64,000 nucleotides of DNA from Rhizobium chutanense (GTDB lineage Bacteria; Pseudomonadota; Alphaproteobacteria; Rhizobiales; Rhizobiaceae): the NCBI RefSeq assembly GCF_002531935.1, contig NZ_NWSV01000003.1, positions 186,001 through 250,000 of the forward strand, written 5' to 3'. The position numbers were made by a program, and so were the translations under genes. Shown in pieces: positions 53,421 to 62,734 of the stretch; the stretch's first letter is position 1; each line of letters opens with the position of its first letter. Below the pieces are notes generated by a model, which ran no database searches, was not told the DNA's origin, and saw only the letters and a list, made by a program, of their open reading frames with translations.

Positions 53421-53545
53421 TTAGAGCAATTCCAGGAAAGGTGTGAAGCGGTTTTGCCTGGCAAAGCGCGAAGCGCTTTTGCCGGGAATTGCGTAAAAGC
53501 AAAAGGTTAGAGCGGTTCTGCGCTTCCGTTAAGCTGAACCGCTTT
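53421..53545 (+). repeat. Rhizobial intergenic repeat, copy 2
   Basis: This element begins agagcaattccagg, contains ggcaaagcgcgaagcgcttttgcc (a hairpin) and aggttagagcggttctgcgcttccgt. It matches 19020-19110 in inverse orientation. Its end overlaps the azlD stop codon, so it supplies the 3' end of that gene. Confidence 0.8.
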
Positions 53546-53846
53546 AGAGCCCAACGGCCCGCAACAGGGCGACCGTCGTCACACCAACCACGACGCTTGC
53601 AAGCATCGGCAGGCGGCGCGCAGCGATGGCGGTTACCGCGCAGGCCAGCGTCTCCGCCCAACCGACGGCAAAGGCGGTCGGGGCGATGACAGCCATCAGC
53701 ACGGCCGGCGGAATGGCTTCGATCGCCGTTCTCCGCCGCTCGTCCACCTCTATGTAACGGATCAACACGAGGCCGCCAACGCGGGTGAAGACCGTTGCGG
53801 CAGCCATCGCGAGGATGGCGATAAGGGTGTTGAGGTCGAGCGTCAT
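53544..53846 (-). CDS. azlD: AzlD family branched-chain amino acid exporter subunit
   Basis: A 100-aa membrane protein with three helices (LIAILAMAAATVFTRVGGLV, AIPPAVLMAVIAPTAFAVGW). AzlC-AzlD pairs export branched-chain amino acids or their analogues. It overlaps azlC by four bases, with its stop codon inside an intergenic repeat. The pair lies between dnaB and alr on the opposite strand to both. Confidence 0.85.
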   Translation of the reverse strand: MTLDLNTLIAILAMAAATVFTRVGGLVLIRYIEVDERRRTAIEAIPPAVLMAVIAPTAFAVGWAETLACAVTAIAARRLPMLASVVVGVTTVALLRAVGL

Positions 53847-54562
53847 GCCGCTTGCTCCCGCGCCCTGCCCTGCCAGAGGGCCGTTGCCAGCCCGGCCAGC
53901 GCACCGGCGGCGATATACCAGACCCCGGGCACGAAGTGATGAACCGCAACGGAGGCAACGCCGCTTGCGGCGAGGACGGCGCCGGTTTCCGGGCCCTTCC
54001 AGAAGCCCATGACGAGCACGACGAAAACCGCCGGAAAGGCGAAGTCGAAGCCGATGACGGCAGGATTGCCGAGAAAGGCGCCGAGCAGAGCGCCCGTCAG
54101 CGACGAGCCGACCCAGGTGAGGTAGAACGGCGCGACGATGCCGGCATACCAGGCGGGTGTCAGCCGTGTGCTACCGGCGCGGAATTCCGCCATGGCCCAG
54201 AGCTCGTCGGCGAGGAAGAGCATGGCGATATAGCGTTTGATGCCAGGGAAGGACTGCATTTTCGTGCCGATCGACGCGCTCATCAGCACGTGGCGGATAT
54301 TGACCAGTAGGGCGGCGAAGCCGACACCGATCCAGCTTGCCGGATGCGTCCAGATGTCCATCGCCACGAATTGCGAGCCGCCCGCAAAGACAAGTGCGCT
54401 CATCAGCGTCGTTTCCAGCGGCGAAATGCCCTTGGTGGCCGCGACCGCGCCGAAGACGAGGCCGATCGGCAGGACAGCGACGACAAGCGGAAAGATGGCG
54501 CGCATTCCGGCAAGAAATTCGCCGATAAGAAATTCACCGGCTGGCCGGCTGTGCTGCAACAT
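53843..54562 (-). CDS. azlC: AzlC family branched-chain amino acid exporter
   Basis: A 239-aa inner membrane protein with about seven helices. ALVFAGGSQFVAMDIW is the typical segment, with LMSASIGTKMQSF and FLADELWAMAEF next. It starts 67 bp after the araC-type gene's end on the same strand, so the regulator may control this exporter. Confidence 0.88.
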   Translation of the reverse strand: MLQHSRPAGEFLIGEFLAGMRAIFPLVVAVLPIGLVFGAVAATKGISPLETTLMSALVFAGGSQFVAMDIWTHPASWIGVGFAALLVNIRHVLMSASIGTKMQSFPGIKRYIAMLFLADELWAMAEFRAGSTRLTPAWYAGIVAPFYLTWVGSSLTGALLGAFLGNPAVIGFDFAFPAVFVVLVMGFWKGPETGAVLAASGVASVAVHHFVPGVWYIAAGALAGLATALWQGRAREQAA

Positions 54563-54629
54563 GGCAACCTCCTGATCAAGATCGCGGAGGCTTAGCCCAG
54601 CCCGCCATGGCTGTATTGAACGAAAGTGA

Positions 54630-55487
54630 TCAGCCGGTGCGGAATTGGCCGGGGGTTACGCCCGTGCGCGCCTTGAAGTGCCGGGTGAAATGCGCCTGAT
54701 CGGCAAAACCGCATTCAAGCGCGATGTCGGCCGGCATGCGCCCCTGCCGCAGCAGGCGGCGGGCCACCTGCACGCGCCGATCGGTGAGGAAGGCATGCGG
54801 GGTGATGTGATATTCCTTGCGGAAGGCGCGGATGAGATGAGCGCGGCTCAATCCCGCCACGCCGGCCAGCTGCTCGAGGCCGACATCGCTGTCGAAATTC
54901 TCGATGAGATAGTCGCGGGCGCGGGCGACCGCGCTTCGTTCCTGCGTATCGACAGGCACGACGATCGTGCTGCCGTGGCGCGCAAAGATCGCCGCCAGCA
55001 CCGAGAACATGCTTTCATCGGTCTCCAGCGCGCCTGCTGCCCTTTCGAGCGTGCGGTGGGCGGCATGAAACGCATTGGCAAGTTGCGGATCGCGCGGAAG
55101 CGCACTGGAGAAGGACGGCGTCGCGTGGAAGGCCCTGCCCGTGACATCCTCCAGAATATCGACGAACAACTTCGTATCCGGATAGATCATGCGATAGCGA
55201 TAGCCTTCGCCGCCGGGCGTGCCGTCATGAACGACGCCGGGATCGATGAGATAAAAATCACCCGGGCCGGTTTCCTCTTTCCTGCCGCTGAGAGTAGCGA
55301 TCTGAGTGCCGCTTTCGATCGCGCCGATGCTGAACGTATCGTGCGCGTGCGGCGCGTATTCGTGCGTCAGGAAAGTGGCGCTCAGGCACTCCATATCGCG
55401 GAAGCGGCCATCCCGCCAGAAGCGGGCCCTTTCCACGTTGGCAAGCGGCATGGCGTCTGCCGCCTCTTTCTGTGATACGTTGTGCAT
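54630..55487 (-). CDS. AraC family transcriptional regulator
   Basis: A 285-aa regulator with an N-terminal cupin sensing domain (EYAPHAHDTFSIGAIESG, GPGDFYLIDPGVVHDGTP) and two C-terminal helix-turn-helix motifs (LEQLAGVAGLSRAHLIRAFR, ADIALECGFADQAHFTRHFK). It is upstream of azlC-azlD on the same strand, 67 bp away, so it is the likely regulator of amino acid export. The first ATG is used; a second start lies 12 codons in. Confidence 0.9.
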   Translation of the reverse strand: MHNVSQKEAADAMPLANVERARFWRDGRFRDMECLSATFLTHEYAPHAHDTFSIGAIESGTQIATLSGRKEETGPGDFYLIDPGVVHDGTPGGEGYRYRMIYPDTKLFVDILEDVTGRAFHATPSFSSALPRDPQLANAFHAAHRTLERAAGALETDESMFSVLAAIFARHGSTIVVPVDTQERSAVARARDYLIENFDSDVGLEQLAGVAGLSRAHLIRAFRKEYHITPHAFLTDRRVQVARRLLRQGRMPADIALECGFADQAHFTRHFKARTGVTPGQFRTG

Positions 55488-55640
55488 CCGATTAGATTAA
55501 CGCCGAAGCCGGCATGCGTCTTGAACAAAAGTGATCGTGCAAGAAGCAAAGGGTGGTATGTGGCTGCCTGCGCTTTCCCTTAACCGCAATGCTCTCTAGA
55601 CTGGTCCAGGCGGTTTCCTTCCACTATTTCACGGCGATTC

Positions 55641-56804
55641 ATGACAGATTTTCCTATTCCCTTCGAAGACGACGATCTTTTTGCATCCGCAGGCCTGCGG
55701 CTGACCGTCGACCTGGCGGCCCTAACGGAAAACTGGCGCGACATGGCGCGCCGCTCCGGTGCGGCGCGTGCTGCCGCCGTCGTCAAGGCGGATGCCTATG
55801 GCATGGGCATCGAGGATGCCGGCGAAGCGCTCTATATGGCAGGCGCCCGCGACTTCTTCGTTGCGACCGTCGACGAGGGCGTCACACTTCGCCTCTATGC
55901 GCCGGACGCCCGCATCTTCGTGCTGTCAGGCATATGGCCGGGCACCGAGCGGCGCTTCTTCGACAATGATCTGGTACCGGTGATTTCCTCCGACGAGCAG
56001 CTTGCCTTCTGGATGGCCGTGCTTGCCGATTACGGCGATTACCCCTGCGCGCTGCATGTCGATACCGGCTTCAATCGGCTCGGACTGCACATGGACGATG
56101 CGATCGCGCTCGCCGACGACGTCTCTCGGCCGGCCAGTTTCGCGCCGGTGCTGGTCATGAGCCATCTTGCCTGCGGCGACGATCCCAGCCATGCGATGAA
56201 CCGGCGCCAGCTCGAATCATTCCACAGGGTTAGCGCCGCCTATGAAGGCATCGATTCAAGTCTTGCCGCCTCGGCCGGCATCTTTCTCGGCGAGGATTAT
56301 CACTTCGACCTGACGCGGCCGGGCATTTCGCTCTATGGCGGCGAGGCGGTCAGCGGCATGACGAACCCGATGCGGCCGGTCGCCACCGCGGAAGCCCGCA
56401 TCATCCAGGTGCGCAGCGTCGAGGCCGGCGAAACCGTCAGCTACGGGCGGGCGCTGCAGCTTCGCCGCGACAGCCGGCTGGCGATCGTCTCTGCCGGCTA
56501 TGCCGACGGCTACATGCGCAGCCAGTCGAGCGGCGGCGTGCCGCTGCGCCAGGCCGTGCCGCAAGGCGGGCAAGGCTTCATCGCCGGACACAAGGTGCCG
56601 GTCGCGGGCCGGATCACCATGGACCTGACGATCTTCGATATCACCGACCTGCCGGAGAATGCCGTGCGCGCCGGCGATTATGTCGAGCTGTTCGGCAAGA
56701 ACGTGCCGGTCGACGACGTGGCCCGGGCGGCAGGCACGATCGGATACGAGATCCTGACCAGCATGGGGCTGCGCCACGAGCGGCGCTATGTCGCCGAGGA
56801 GTAG
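55641..56804 (+). CDS. alr: Alanine racemase
   Basis: Alr converts L- to D-alanine for peptidoglycan. The 387-aa protein binds PLP at K49 in AAVVKADAYGMG, and AGYADGYMR is the region of the catalytic Tyr of the second subunit. It normally neighbours dnaB in this group and here is separated from it by the azl/araC cassette. Confidence 0.95.
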   Translation: MTDFPIPFEDDDLFASAGLRLTVDLAALTENWRDMARRSGAARAAAVVKADAYGMGIEDAGEALYMAGARDFFVATVDEGVTLRLYAPDARIFVLSGIWPGTERRFFDNDLVPVISSDEQLAFWMAVLADYGDYPCALHVDTGFNRLGLHMDDAIALADDVSRPASFAPVLVMSHLACGDDPSHAMNRRQLESFHRVSAAYEGIDSSLAASAGIFLGEDYHFDLTRPGISLYGGEAVSGMTNPMRPVATAEARIIQVRSVEAGETVSYGRALQLRRDSRLAIVSAGYADGYMRSQSSGGVPLRQAVPQGGQGFIAGHKVPVAGRITMDLTIFDITDLPENAVRAGDYVELFGKNVPVDDVARAAGTIGYEILTSMGLRHERRYVAEE

Positions 56805-56849
56805 GAATATTCTCCGCAGATTGCTATATCTGCCGCAGAGGAGTCAGCC

Positions 56850-56999
56850 ATGCGCAAACGCGAGACGAAGATTGCAAAGCTCCGGGCGCTGATCAAAGAG
56901 GGGCAAGACGATATCGACATGGGCCGGCTCCTATCTTTCAACAGTGCTGACGAGCTGACGGCATTTATTCTGCAAGAGGCTGCGGCAACCGACAATTAG
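56850..56999 (+). CDS. Small ParD-like antitoxin fragment (49 aa)
   Basis: This frame, too short for routine calling, reads MRKRETKIAKLRALIKEGQD, then SFNSADELTAFILQEAAATD. The R-x-x-K-I-x-x-L-R-x-L-I-x-E-G pattern resembles the C-terminal toxin-binding end of ParD-family antitoxins, which lack their RHH DNA-binding start here. GAGGAG precedes the ATG at a good distance, so it is probably translated. No toxin gene follows (radA begins 113 bp on). It may be a decayed or orphan antitoxin. Confidence 0.45.
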   Translation: MRKRETKIAKLRALIKEGQDDIDMGRLLSFNSADELTAFILQEAAATDN

Positions 57000-57112
57000 A
57001 TCCCGCCGCCTCCGCCAAGCGCCTCAACCAGATCAGCAATAGCTCGGACAGATCGCACGATCGGGTTTCACGAGCGCGACCTCACCTGAAGATTTATCGA
57101 AAGCAATCACTG

Positions 57113-58513
57113 ATGGCGAAGGCCAGGACACAATTCATCTGCCAGAGCTGCGGCACCGTTCATAACCGTTGGGCCGGCAAATGCGAGAACTGCGGCGCGT
57201 GGAACACCATCGTCGAAGAAGATCCGATGGGCGGGATCGGCTCCGGTCCCGGCAAGACACCGAAAAAAGGTCGGCCGGTGACGCTGACGGCGCTGTCGGG
57301 CGAGATCGAGGAGGCGCCGCGCATCCATACCGCCATGTCGGAACTCGACCGGGCGCTCGGCGGCGGCTTCGTGCGCGGCTCGGCAGTGCTGATCGGCGGC
57401 GATCCCGGTATCGGCAAATCGACGCTGCTGATGCAGGCGGCCGCCGCCCTTGCGCGGCGCGGCCATAAGATCATCTACGTCTCCGGCGAAGAAGCCGTGG
57501 CCCAGGTCCGGCTGCGGGCGCAACGCCTTGCGGCGGCCGATACCGACGTGATGCTGGCGGCCGAAACCAATGTCGAGGACATTCTGGCGACGCTTGCCGA
57601 GGGCAAGCGACCGGATCTCGTCATTATCGATTCCATTCAGACGCTGTGGAGCGAACTGGCCGAATCCGCACCGGGAACGGTAACGCAGGTGCGCACCGGC
57701 GTGCAGGCGATGATCCGTTTCGCCAAGCAGACCGGGGCCGCCATGGTGCTTGTCGGCCATGTGACCAAGGACGGACAGATCGCCGGCCCGCGCGTCGTCG
57801 AGCATATGGTCGACGCCGTGCTCTATTTCGAAGGCGATCGCGGCCACCATTACCGCATCCTGCGCACGGTCAAGAACCGCTTCGGCCCGACCGACGAGAT
57901 CGGCGTCTTCGAAATGTCCGACAGAGGCTTGCGCGAAGTCGCCAACCCCTCGGAACTCTTCCTCGGCGAGCGCAACGAGAAATCGCCGGGTGCCGCCGTC
58001 TTTGCCGGCATGGAGGGCACGCGCCCCGTGCTCGTCGAGGTGCAGGCGCTGGTGGCGCCGACCTCGCTCGGCACGCCCAGGCGCGCCGTGGTCGGCTGGG
58101 ATTCGGCCCGGCTGTCGATGATCCTCGCGGTGCTGGAAGCCCATTGCGGCGTCAGGCTCGGCCAGCACGACGTCTATCTCAATGTCGCCGGCGGTTACCG
58201 CATCACCGAACCGGCGGCCGATCTCGCCGTCGCCTCGGCGCTGGTTTCCTCGCTTGCCGGTATTGCCCTTCCTGCCGATTGCGTCTATTTCGGCGAAGTC
58301 AGCCTGTCGGGCGCCATCCGGCCGGTTGCGCACACCGCCCAGCGCCTCAAGGAAGCCGAGAAGCTGGGTTTTTCCGCTGCACTGCTTCCGTCCGCCTCCG
58401 CCGAACTGCCGAAGGGCTCAGGCGGTCGCTGGAGCGAGGTCGAAAGCCTGCCGGATCTGGTCGCGCGCATCGCCGGATCGAAGGGAGCGCTGCGTGTGGA
58501 AGACGAGGTTTGA
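57113..58513 (+). CDS. radA: DNA repair protein RadA
   Basis: RadA is a RecA-like helicase that helps branch migration in recombination. The 466-aa protein has a four-Cys zinc finger (C10, C13, C24, C27), Walker A GGDPGIGKST, the RadA motif VKNRFGPTDEIG, and a C-terminal Lon-like domain. The start follows a rather AT-rich stretch and is taken at MAKARTQFIC. Confidence 0.96.
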   Translation: MAKARTQFICQSCGTVHNRWAGKCENCGAWNTIVEEDPMGGIGSGPGKTPKKGRPVTLTALSGEIEEAPRIHTAMSELDRALGGGFVRGSAVLIGGDPGIGKSTLLMQAAAALARRGHKIIYVSGEEAVAQVRLRAQRLAAADTDVMLAAETNVEDILATLAEGKRPDLVIIDSIQTLWSELAESAPGTVTQVRTGVQAMIRFAKQTGAAMVLVGHVTKDGQIAGPRVVEHMVDAVLYFEGDRGHHYRILRTVKNRFGPTDEIGVFEMSDRGLREVANPSELFLGERNEKSPGAAVFAGMEGTRPVLVEVQALVAPTSLGTPRRAVVGWDSARLSMILAVLEAHCGVRLGQHDVYLNVAGGYRITEPAADLAVASALVSSLAGIALPADCVYFGEVSLSGAIRPVAHTAQRLKEAEKLGFSAALLPSASAELPKGSGGRWSEVESLPDLVARIAGSKGALRVEDEV

Positions 58514-58603
58514 TCCTTTCATTGCCAAGATTGGTGATGATATAGGAGGCACACGATAAGGCACGACACGGCCGCCAAGCGGCAGTCCTGGAGTTGAAAT
58601 TAC

Positions 58604-59221
58604 ATGCCCATTACGATTTTCGACGGTATTGTCATCGGCGTCGTGCTCTTCTCCGCCGTGCTGGCGATGGTCCGCGGCTTCTCGCGCGAGATTCTGTCGA
58701 TCGCGAGCTGGGGCGGTTCGGCGGCGGCGGCCTATTACCTCTATCCCTACCTGCTGCCCTATGCGAAGAAATACACCGATGACGACCGCATCGCCATCGT
58801 CGGGTCGGCAGCGGTCGTCTTCCTGATCGCGCTGATCGTCATCTCCTTCATCACGATGAAGATCGCCGATTTCATCATCGACAGCCGCGTCGGCGCGCTC
58901 GACCGCACGCTCGGCTTCCTGTTCGGGGCAGCGCGCGGCGTGCTGCTCCTGGTCGTCGCCGTCGCCTTCTGGAACTGGCTGGTCGATGTCGATCACCGCC
59001 CGGCCTGGGTCAATGACGCGAAGTCGAAGCCCTTCCTGGACTCGATGGTCGTGAAGCTGAAGTCGGTTCTGCCGGAGCAATTTGCCCAGATGATACCGGC
59101 GAGCATCCGTGATAAGCTTCAGCCGCCGGCACAGGGCACGGAAGGTACCAATCCGCCGACGGGCGACCAGGCTCCGGCGGAAGACGCACCGACCGCACCT
59201 GCGCAGCAGCCCGCGAATTGA
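58604..59221 (+). CDS. cvpA: CvpA family protein
   Basis: A 205-aa inner membrane protein with four helices in the first 135 residues, starting MPITIFDGIVIGVVLFSAVL. FSREILSIASWGGSAAAAYY is the typical segment. The C-terminal third is low-complexity Pro/Ala-rich and probably cytoplasmic or periplasmic. CvpA links to colicin V release and envelope function. It sits directly before purF, as in many bacteria. Confidence 0.93.
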   Translation: MPITIFDGIVIGVVLFSAVLAMVRGFSREILSIASWGGSAAAAYYLYPYLLPYAKKYTDDDRIAIVGSAAVVFLIALIVISFITMKIADFIIDSRVGALDRTLGFLFGAARGVLLLVVAVAFWNWLVDVDHRPAWVNDAKSKPFLDSMVVKLKSVLPEQFAQMIPASIRDKLQPPAQGTEGTNPPTGDQAPAEDAPTAPAQQPAN

Positions 59222-59371
59222 CACAGTGTTCAAGAGCTTGACCCGCTTCCCGGCAATCGCCATGTGAGCGGGATATGAAATGAGGGGTCCGGCCGGGCAT
59301 TCCAGCTCCGCCGGGCTTCAGTTATTTCTGGAAATGCCGATCCATTCTTGTGAGAGCAGAGGCCCGCAGAA

Positions 59372-60862
59372 ATGAACCAGTCCCATGCCATCCCGACCGA
59401 CGATCCGCTCGACGGAGATACACTGCATGAAGAATGCGGGGTTTTCGGAATTTTGGGACATCCCGATGCCGCGACACTCACCGCGCTTGGCCTGCATGCG
59501 CTGCAGCATCGCGGGCAGGAAGCGGCCGGCATCGTCGCTTTCGACGGCAAGCGCTTTTACCAAGAGCGCCATATGGGCCTCGTCGGCGATCACTACACCA
59601 ATCCGATGACGCTCGCCCGCCTGCCCGGCAGCATGTCGATCGGCCATACGCGCTACTCGACAACTGGCGAAGTGGCGATGCGCAACGTCCAGCCGCTCTT
59701 TGCCGAGCTGGAAGAAGGCGGCATCGCCATTGCCCATAACGGCAATTTCACCAACGGCCTGACGCTGCGCCGCCAGATCATCGCGACCGGCGCCATCTGT
59801 CAGTCGACCTCCGATACCGAAGTCGTCCTCCACCTTATCGCCCGCTCCCGCCACGCTTCGACCTCCGACCGCTTCATCGACGCCATTCGCCAGATGGAAG
59901 GCGGCTATTCGATGCTCGCGATGACGCGCACCAAGCTGATTGCGGCGCGCGATCCGACCGGCATCCGCCCGCTCGTCATGGGCGAACTCGACGGCAAGCC
60001 GATCTTTTGCTCGGAAACCTGCGCCCTCGACATCATCGGCGCCAAGTTCATCCGCGACGTCGAGAACGGCGAAGTTGTCATCTGCGAAATCCAGCCGGAC
60101 GGCTCGATCAGCATCGATGCGCGCAAGCCGAGCAAGCCGCAGCCGGAACGCCTCTGCCTGTTCGAATATGTCTATTTCGCTCGTCCGGATTCGGTCGTCG
60201 GCGGCCGCAACGTCTATACGACGCGCAAGAACATGGGCATGAACCTCGCCAAGGAATCGCCGGTCGATGGCGACGTGGTCGTGCCGGTGCCGGACGGCGG
60301 CACGCCGGCGGCGCTCGGCTATGCCCAGGAAAGCGGTATCCCCTTCGAATACGGCATCATCCGCAACCACTATGTCGGCCGCACCTTCATCGAGCCGACC
60401 CAGCAGATCCGCGCCTTCGGCGTGAAGCTGAAGCATTCGGCCAACCGGGCGATGATCGAAGGCAAGCGCGTGGTGCTGGTCGACGATTCCATCGTGCGCG
60501 GCACGACCTCTCTCAAGATCGTCCAGATGATCCGTGAAGCCGGGGCACGCGAAGTCCATATCCGCGTCGCAAGCCCGATGATCTTCTTCCCCGACTTCTA
60601 CGGCATCGACACGCCCGATGCCGAAAAGCTGCTGGCAAACCAGTATGCCGATGTCGAAGCCATGGCGAAGTATATCGGCGCGGATTCGCTTGCTTTCCTG
60701 TCGATCAACGGCCTCTATCGCGCCGTCGGCGGCGAGGATCGCAATCCGGCCCGCCCGCAGTTCACCGATCACTACTTCACCGGTGACTACCCCACGCGCC
60801 TGCTCGACAAGAACGGCGAGTCCATGGGCAACAAGCTTTCGATGCTTGCCAGCAACGGCTGA
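59372..60862 (+). CDS. purF: Amidophosphoribosyltransferase
   Basis: PurF makes phosphoribosylamine from PRPP and glutamine, the first step of purine synthesis. The 496-aa protein has the Ntn nucleophile C22 (EECGVFGI) after a propeptide, and the PRPP-binding VVLVDDSIVRGTTS. A clear terminator follows. The 150-bp gap before it includes a CCCGCT...AGCGGG dyad of unknown role. Confidence 0.96.
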   Translation: MNQSHAIPTDDPLDGDTLHEECGVFGILGHPDAATLTALGLHALQHRGQEAAGIVAFDGKRFYQERHMGLVGDHYTNPMTLARLPGSMSIGHTRYSTTGEVAMRNVQPLFAELEEGGIAIAHNGNFTNGLTLRRQIIATGAICQSTSDTEVVLHLIARSRHASTSDRFIDAIRQMEGGYSMLAMTRTKLIAARDPTGIRPLVMGELDGKPIFCSETCALDIIGAKFIRDVENGEVVICEIQPDGSISIDARKPSKPQPERLCLFEYVYFARPDSVVGGRNVYTTRKNMGMNLAKESPVDGDVVVPVPDGGTPAALGYAQESGIPFEYGIIRNHYVGRTFIEPTQQIRAFGVKLKHSANRAMIEGKRVVLVDDSIVRGTTSLKIVQMIREAGAREVHIRVASPMIFFPDFYGIDTPDAEKLLANQYADVEAMAKYIGADSLAFLSINGLYRAVGGEDRNPARPQFTDHYFTGDYPTRLLDKNGESMGNKLSMLASNG

Positions 60863-60888
60863 GCCGCTTCCGCTTTGACTTTCCTATC

Positions 60889-60915
60889 GGGGGCGCTTAT
60901 TGCGCCCCTTACCTT
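60889..60915 (+). terminator. Terminator after purF
   Basis: The stem ggggcgc/gcgcccc (60890-60896 and 60902-60908) with a 5-nt loop runs into a T-rich stretch. Confidence 0.7.
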
Positions 60916-60941
60916 TTCAAGCACATCCGGAACCGGGGCAG

Positions 60942-61682
60942 ATGAACATCAATCTTGAAGGCAGGATCGCGCTCGTCACCGGTGCATCGCGCGGCATCGG
61001 CTATTTCACCGCGTTGGAACTGGCGAAAGCCGGCGCTCATGTGATCGCCTGCGCGCGCACGGTCGGCGGGCTCGAGGATCTCGACGATGCGATCAAGGCT
61101 ATCGGCGGCACGGCGACGCTGGTGCCCTTCGACCTTGCCGACATGAATGCGATCGATGCGCTCGGCGGCTCGATCTTCGAGCGCTGGGGCAAGCTCGATA
61201 TCCTCGTCGCCAATGCCGGCGTGCTCGGGGTGATTTCGCCGATCGGCCATATCGAGGCGAAGGTGTTCGAGAAGGTGATGACCGTCAACGTCACCGCGAC
61301 ATGGCGGCTGATCCGCTCGGTCGATCCGCTGCTCGCACGCTCGGATGCCGGCCGCGCCGTCATCCTGTCCTCCGGGGCCGCGCATAAGTGCCGTCCCTTC
61401 TGGGGCGCCTACTCCGCTTCCAAGGCCGCCGTCGAGGCGCTGGCGCGCACCTGGGCCGGCGAGAGCCAATCGACGCCGCTGCGCATCACCAGCGTCGATC
61501 CGGGTGCGACACGCACCGCCATGCGGGCGCAGGCGGTGCCGGGCGAAGATCCTCAGACGCTGCCGCATCCCTCCGAAGTGGCGAAGGCGATCCTGCCGCT
61601 GCTCGGTCCCGGCGTGACGGAGACGGGCAAGCTGTTCATGGTACGGGAAAACAAGCTCGTCGATTATCGCTTGCCGGAATAG
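60942..61682 (+). CDS. SDR family NAD(P)-dependent oxidoreductase
   Basis: A 246-aa short-chain dehydrogenase. TGASRGIG lies near residue 13, the catalytic triad region is VILSSGAAHKCRPFWGAYSASKAAV, and VDPGATRTAMRAQAVPG follows. The start at 60942 follows GGGGCAG; an earlier in-frame start would lie within the purF terminator region. The pattern is like the YciK group; the substrate is unknown. Confidence 0.9.
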   Translation: MNINLEGRIALVTGASRGIGYFTALELAKAGAHVIACARTVGGLEDLDDAIKAIGGTATLVPFDLADMNAIDALGGSIFERWGKLDILVANAGVLGVISPIGHIEAKVFEKVMTVNVTATWRLIRSVDPLLARSDAGRAVILSSGAAHKCRPFWGAYSASKAAVEALARTWAGESQSTPLRITSVDPGATRTAMRAQAVPGEDPQTLPHPSEVAKAILPLLGPGVTETGKLFMVRENKLVDYRLPE

Positions 61683-61708
61683 GCGTCTGGCGGAATAGGC
61701 CGAAGATC

Positions 61709-62458
61709 TTACTTCGCTGCAACGGATGGGAAGAGGTGCGCCAATCCCGTCTCCGACGGGCATAGGGCATTGAGATCCACCGGTCCCTGGATGCCGTTCA
61801 AGGTACCGTTATCGGCAAATTGCCAGATCGACCAGCGACCACATTCTTCCTGCTGCGGCTCCTTGAATACGCTTCGCAGCCACAAATAATGGTCGGGGAA
61901 GCGGGCTTCATTGCCTTTCAGATATTGATCGAAGAACTCCTGTGTGACGTAGAAAATCGGCTTCTCCGGAAAGGTGCCTTTCAGCTCGGTGAAGAAGGCG
62001 TTGACCTCCATCGCCATTTCCTCGAGCGTCGGGACCTTGTCGCAATTGCCGACAAACTCAAGGTCGACGGCGATGGGCAGGGTTCCCGGCTCATTCGGCA
62101 CGGTCGCCAGGACATTCTGCGCCTGATCCCTGCCCGGGCGGCAGAAGGTGAAGAAGTGATAGGCGCCCCTGACCAGCCCGGCCTCTCCGGCGCGCTGCCA
62201 GTTCTCGGCGAACCTCGAATCCTTATGGTCGCCGCCTTCGGTGGCCTTCATGATCGCAAAACGCACGTTCGGCTGCGCGGCAACCGTCTTCCAATCGATG
62301 TCGCCCTGGTGATGGCTGACATCGATGCCTTGGATCGGATGGGTTGACAAAGACGGATTGTTGAAACGAAACATACCGAAATCGTATGCGAAATAAGCAG
62401 CGGATGCGACTATCAGAATTGCCGTCGCTCCGATCGTTCCCCAGACCAGGTTTCTCAC
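61709..62458 (-). CDS. Glycoside hydrolase family 25 lysozyme-like protein
   Basis: A 249-aa membrane-anchored protein with one N-terminal helix (LVWGTIGATAILIVASAAYF) and a GH25 TIM barrel. PIQGIDVSHHQGDIDWK opens the domain, and the catalytic D-x-E is in PIAVDLEFVG. Such enzymes cut peptidoglycan between MurNAc and GlcNAc. It is anchored at the periplasmic face and convergent with the SDR gene. Confidence 0.92.
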   Translation of the reverse strand: MRNLVWGTIGATAILIVASAAYFAYDFGMFRFNNPSLSTHPIQGIDVSHHQGDIDWKTVAAQPNVRFAIMKATEGGDHKDSRFAENWQRAGEAGLVRGAYHFFTFCRPGRDQAQNVLATVPNEPGTLPIAVDLEFVGNCDKVPTLEEMAMEVNAFFTELKGTFPEKPIFYVTQEFFDQYLKGNEARFPDHYLWLRSVFKEPQQEECGRWSIWQFADNGTLNGIQGPVDLNALCPSETGLAHLFPSVAAK

Positions 62459-62662
62459 TCATTCCCCCAGTTTTCAGCAGCCTGTCAACTGGCTATTGGC
62501 GATTTGCGCCGGGAAAATGGCGGACGCGCCTCCGCGCGCTCACCATATCTTCGCCGGGCGCTCGCCCTTGCAATCGTGTCGCCGGATATGTCGCTCCGGT
62601 TGCCGCCGGATCGCTCCCCATCCCTCTTGACCAAATGCCATTCCCACGCCATAAATCGCGCC

Positions 62663-62734
62663 ATGAAAACGGTTATCTGCATTACCTGCCGGAAGATTAT
62701 TCGCTAGCGCGAGCGCTGGCCCGGCCGTTTTCAT
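62663..62734. other. 10-bp inverted repeat spanning a short Cys-codon ORF upstream of cysS
   Basis: Arms atgaaaacgg (62663-62672) and ccgttttcat (62725-62734) are perfect inverses. From the first arm's ATG a 14-codon frame (62663-62707) runs MKTVICITCRKIIR then stop, with two Cys codons near its middle. A second stem, gctagcg/cgctggc, follows it. The cysS start is at 62813. This could be a leader peptide region of an attenuator, or chance. No good ribosome site precedes the short frame. Nothing else is seen in 62459-62812. Confidence 0.35.
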
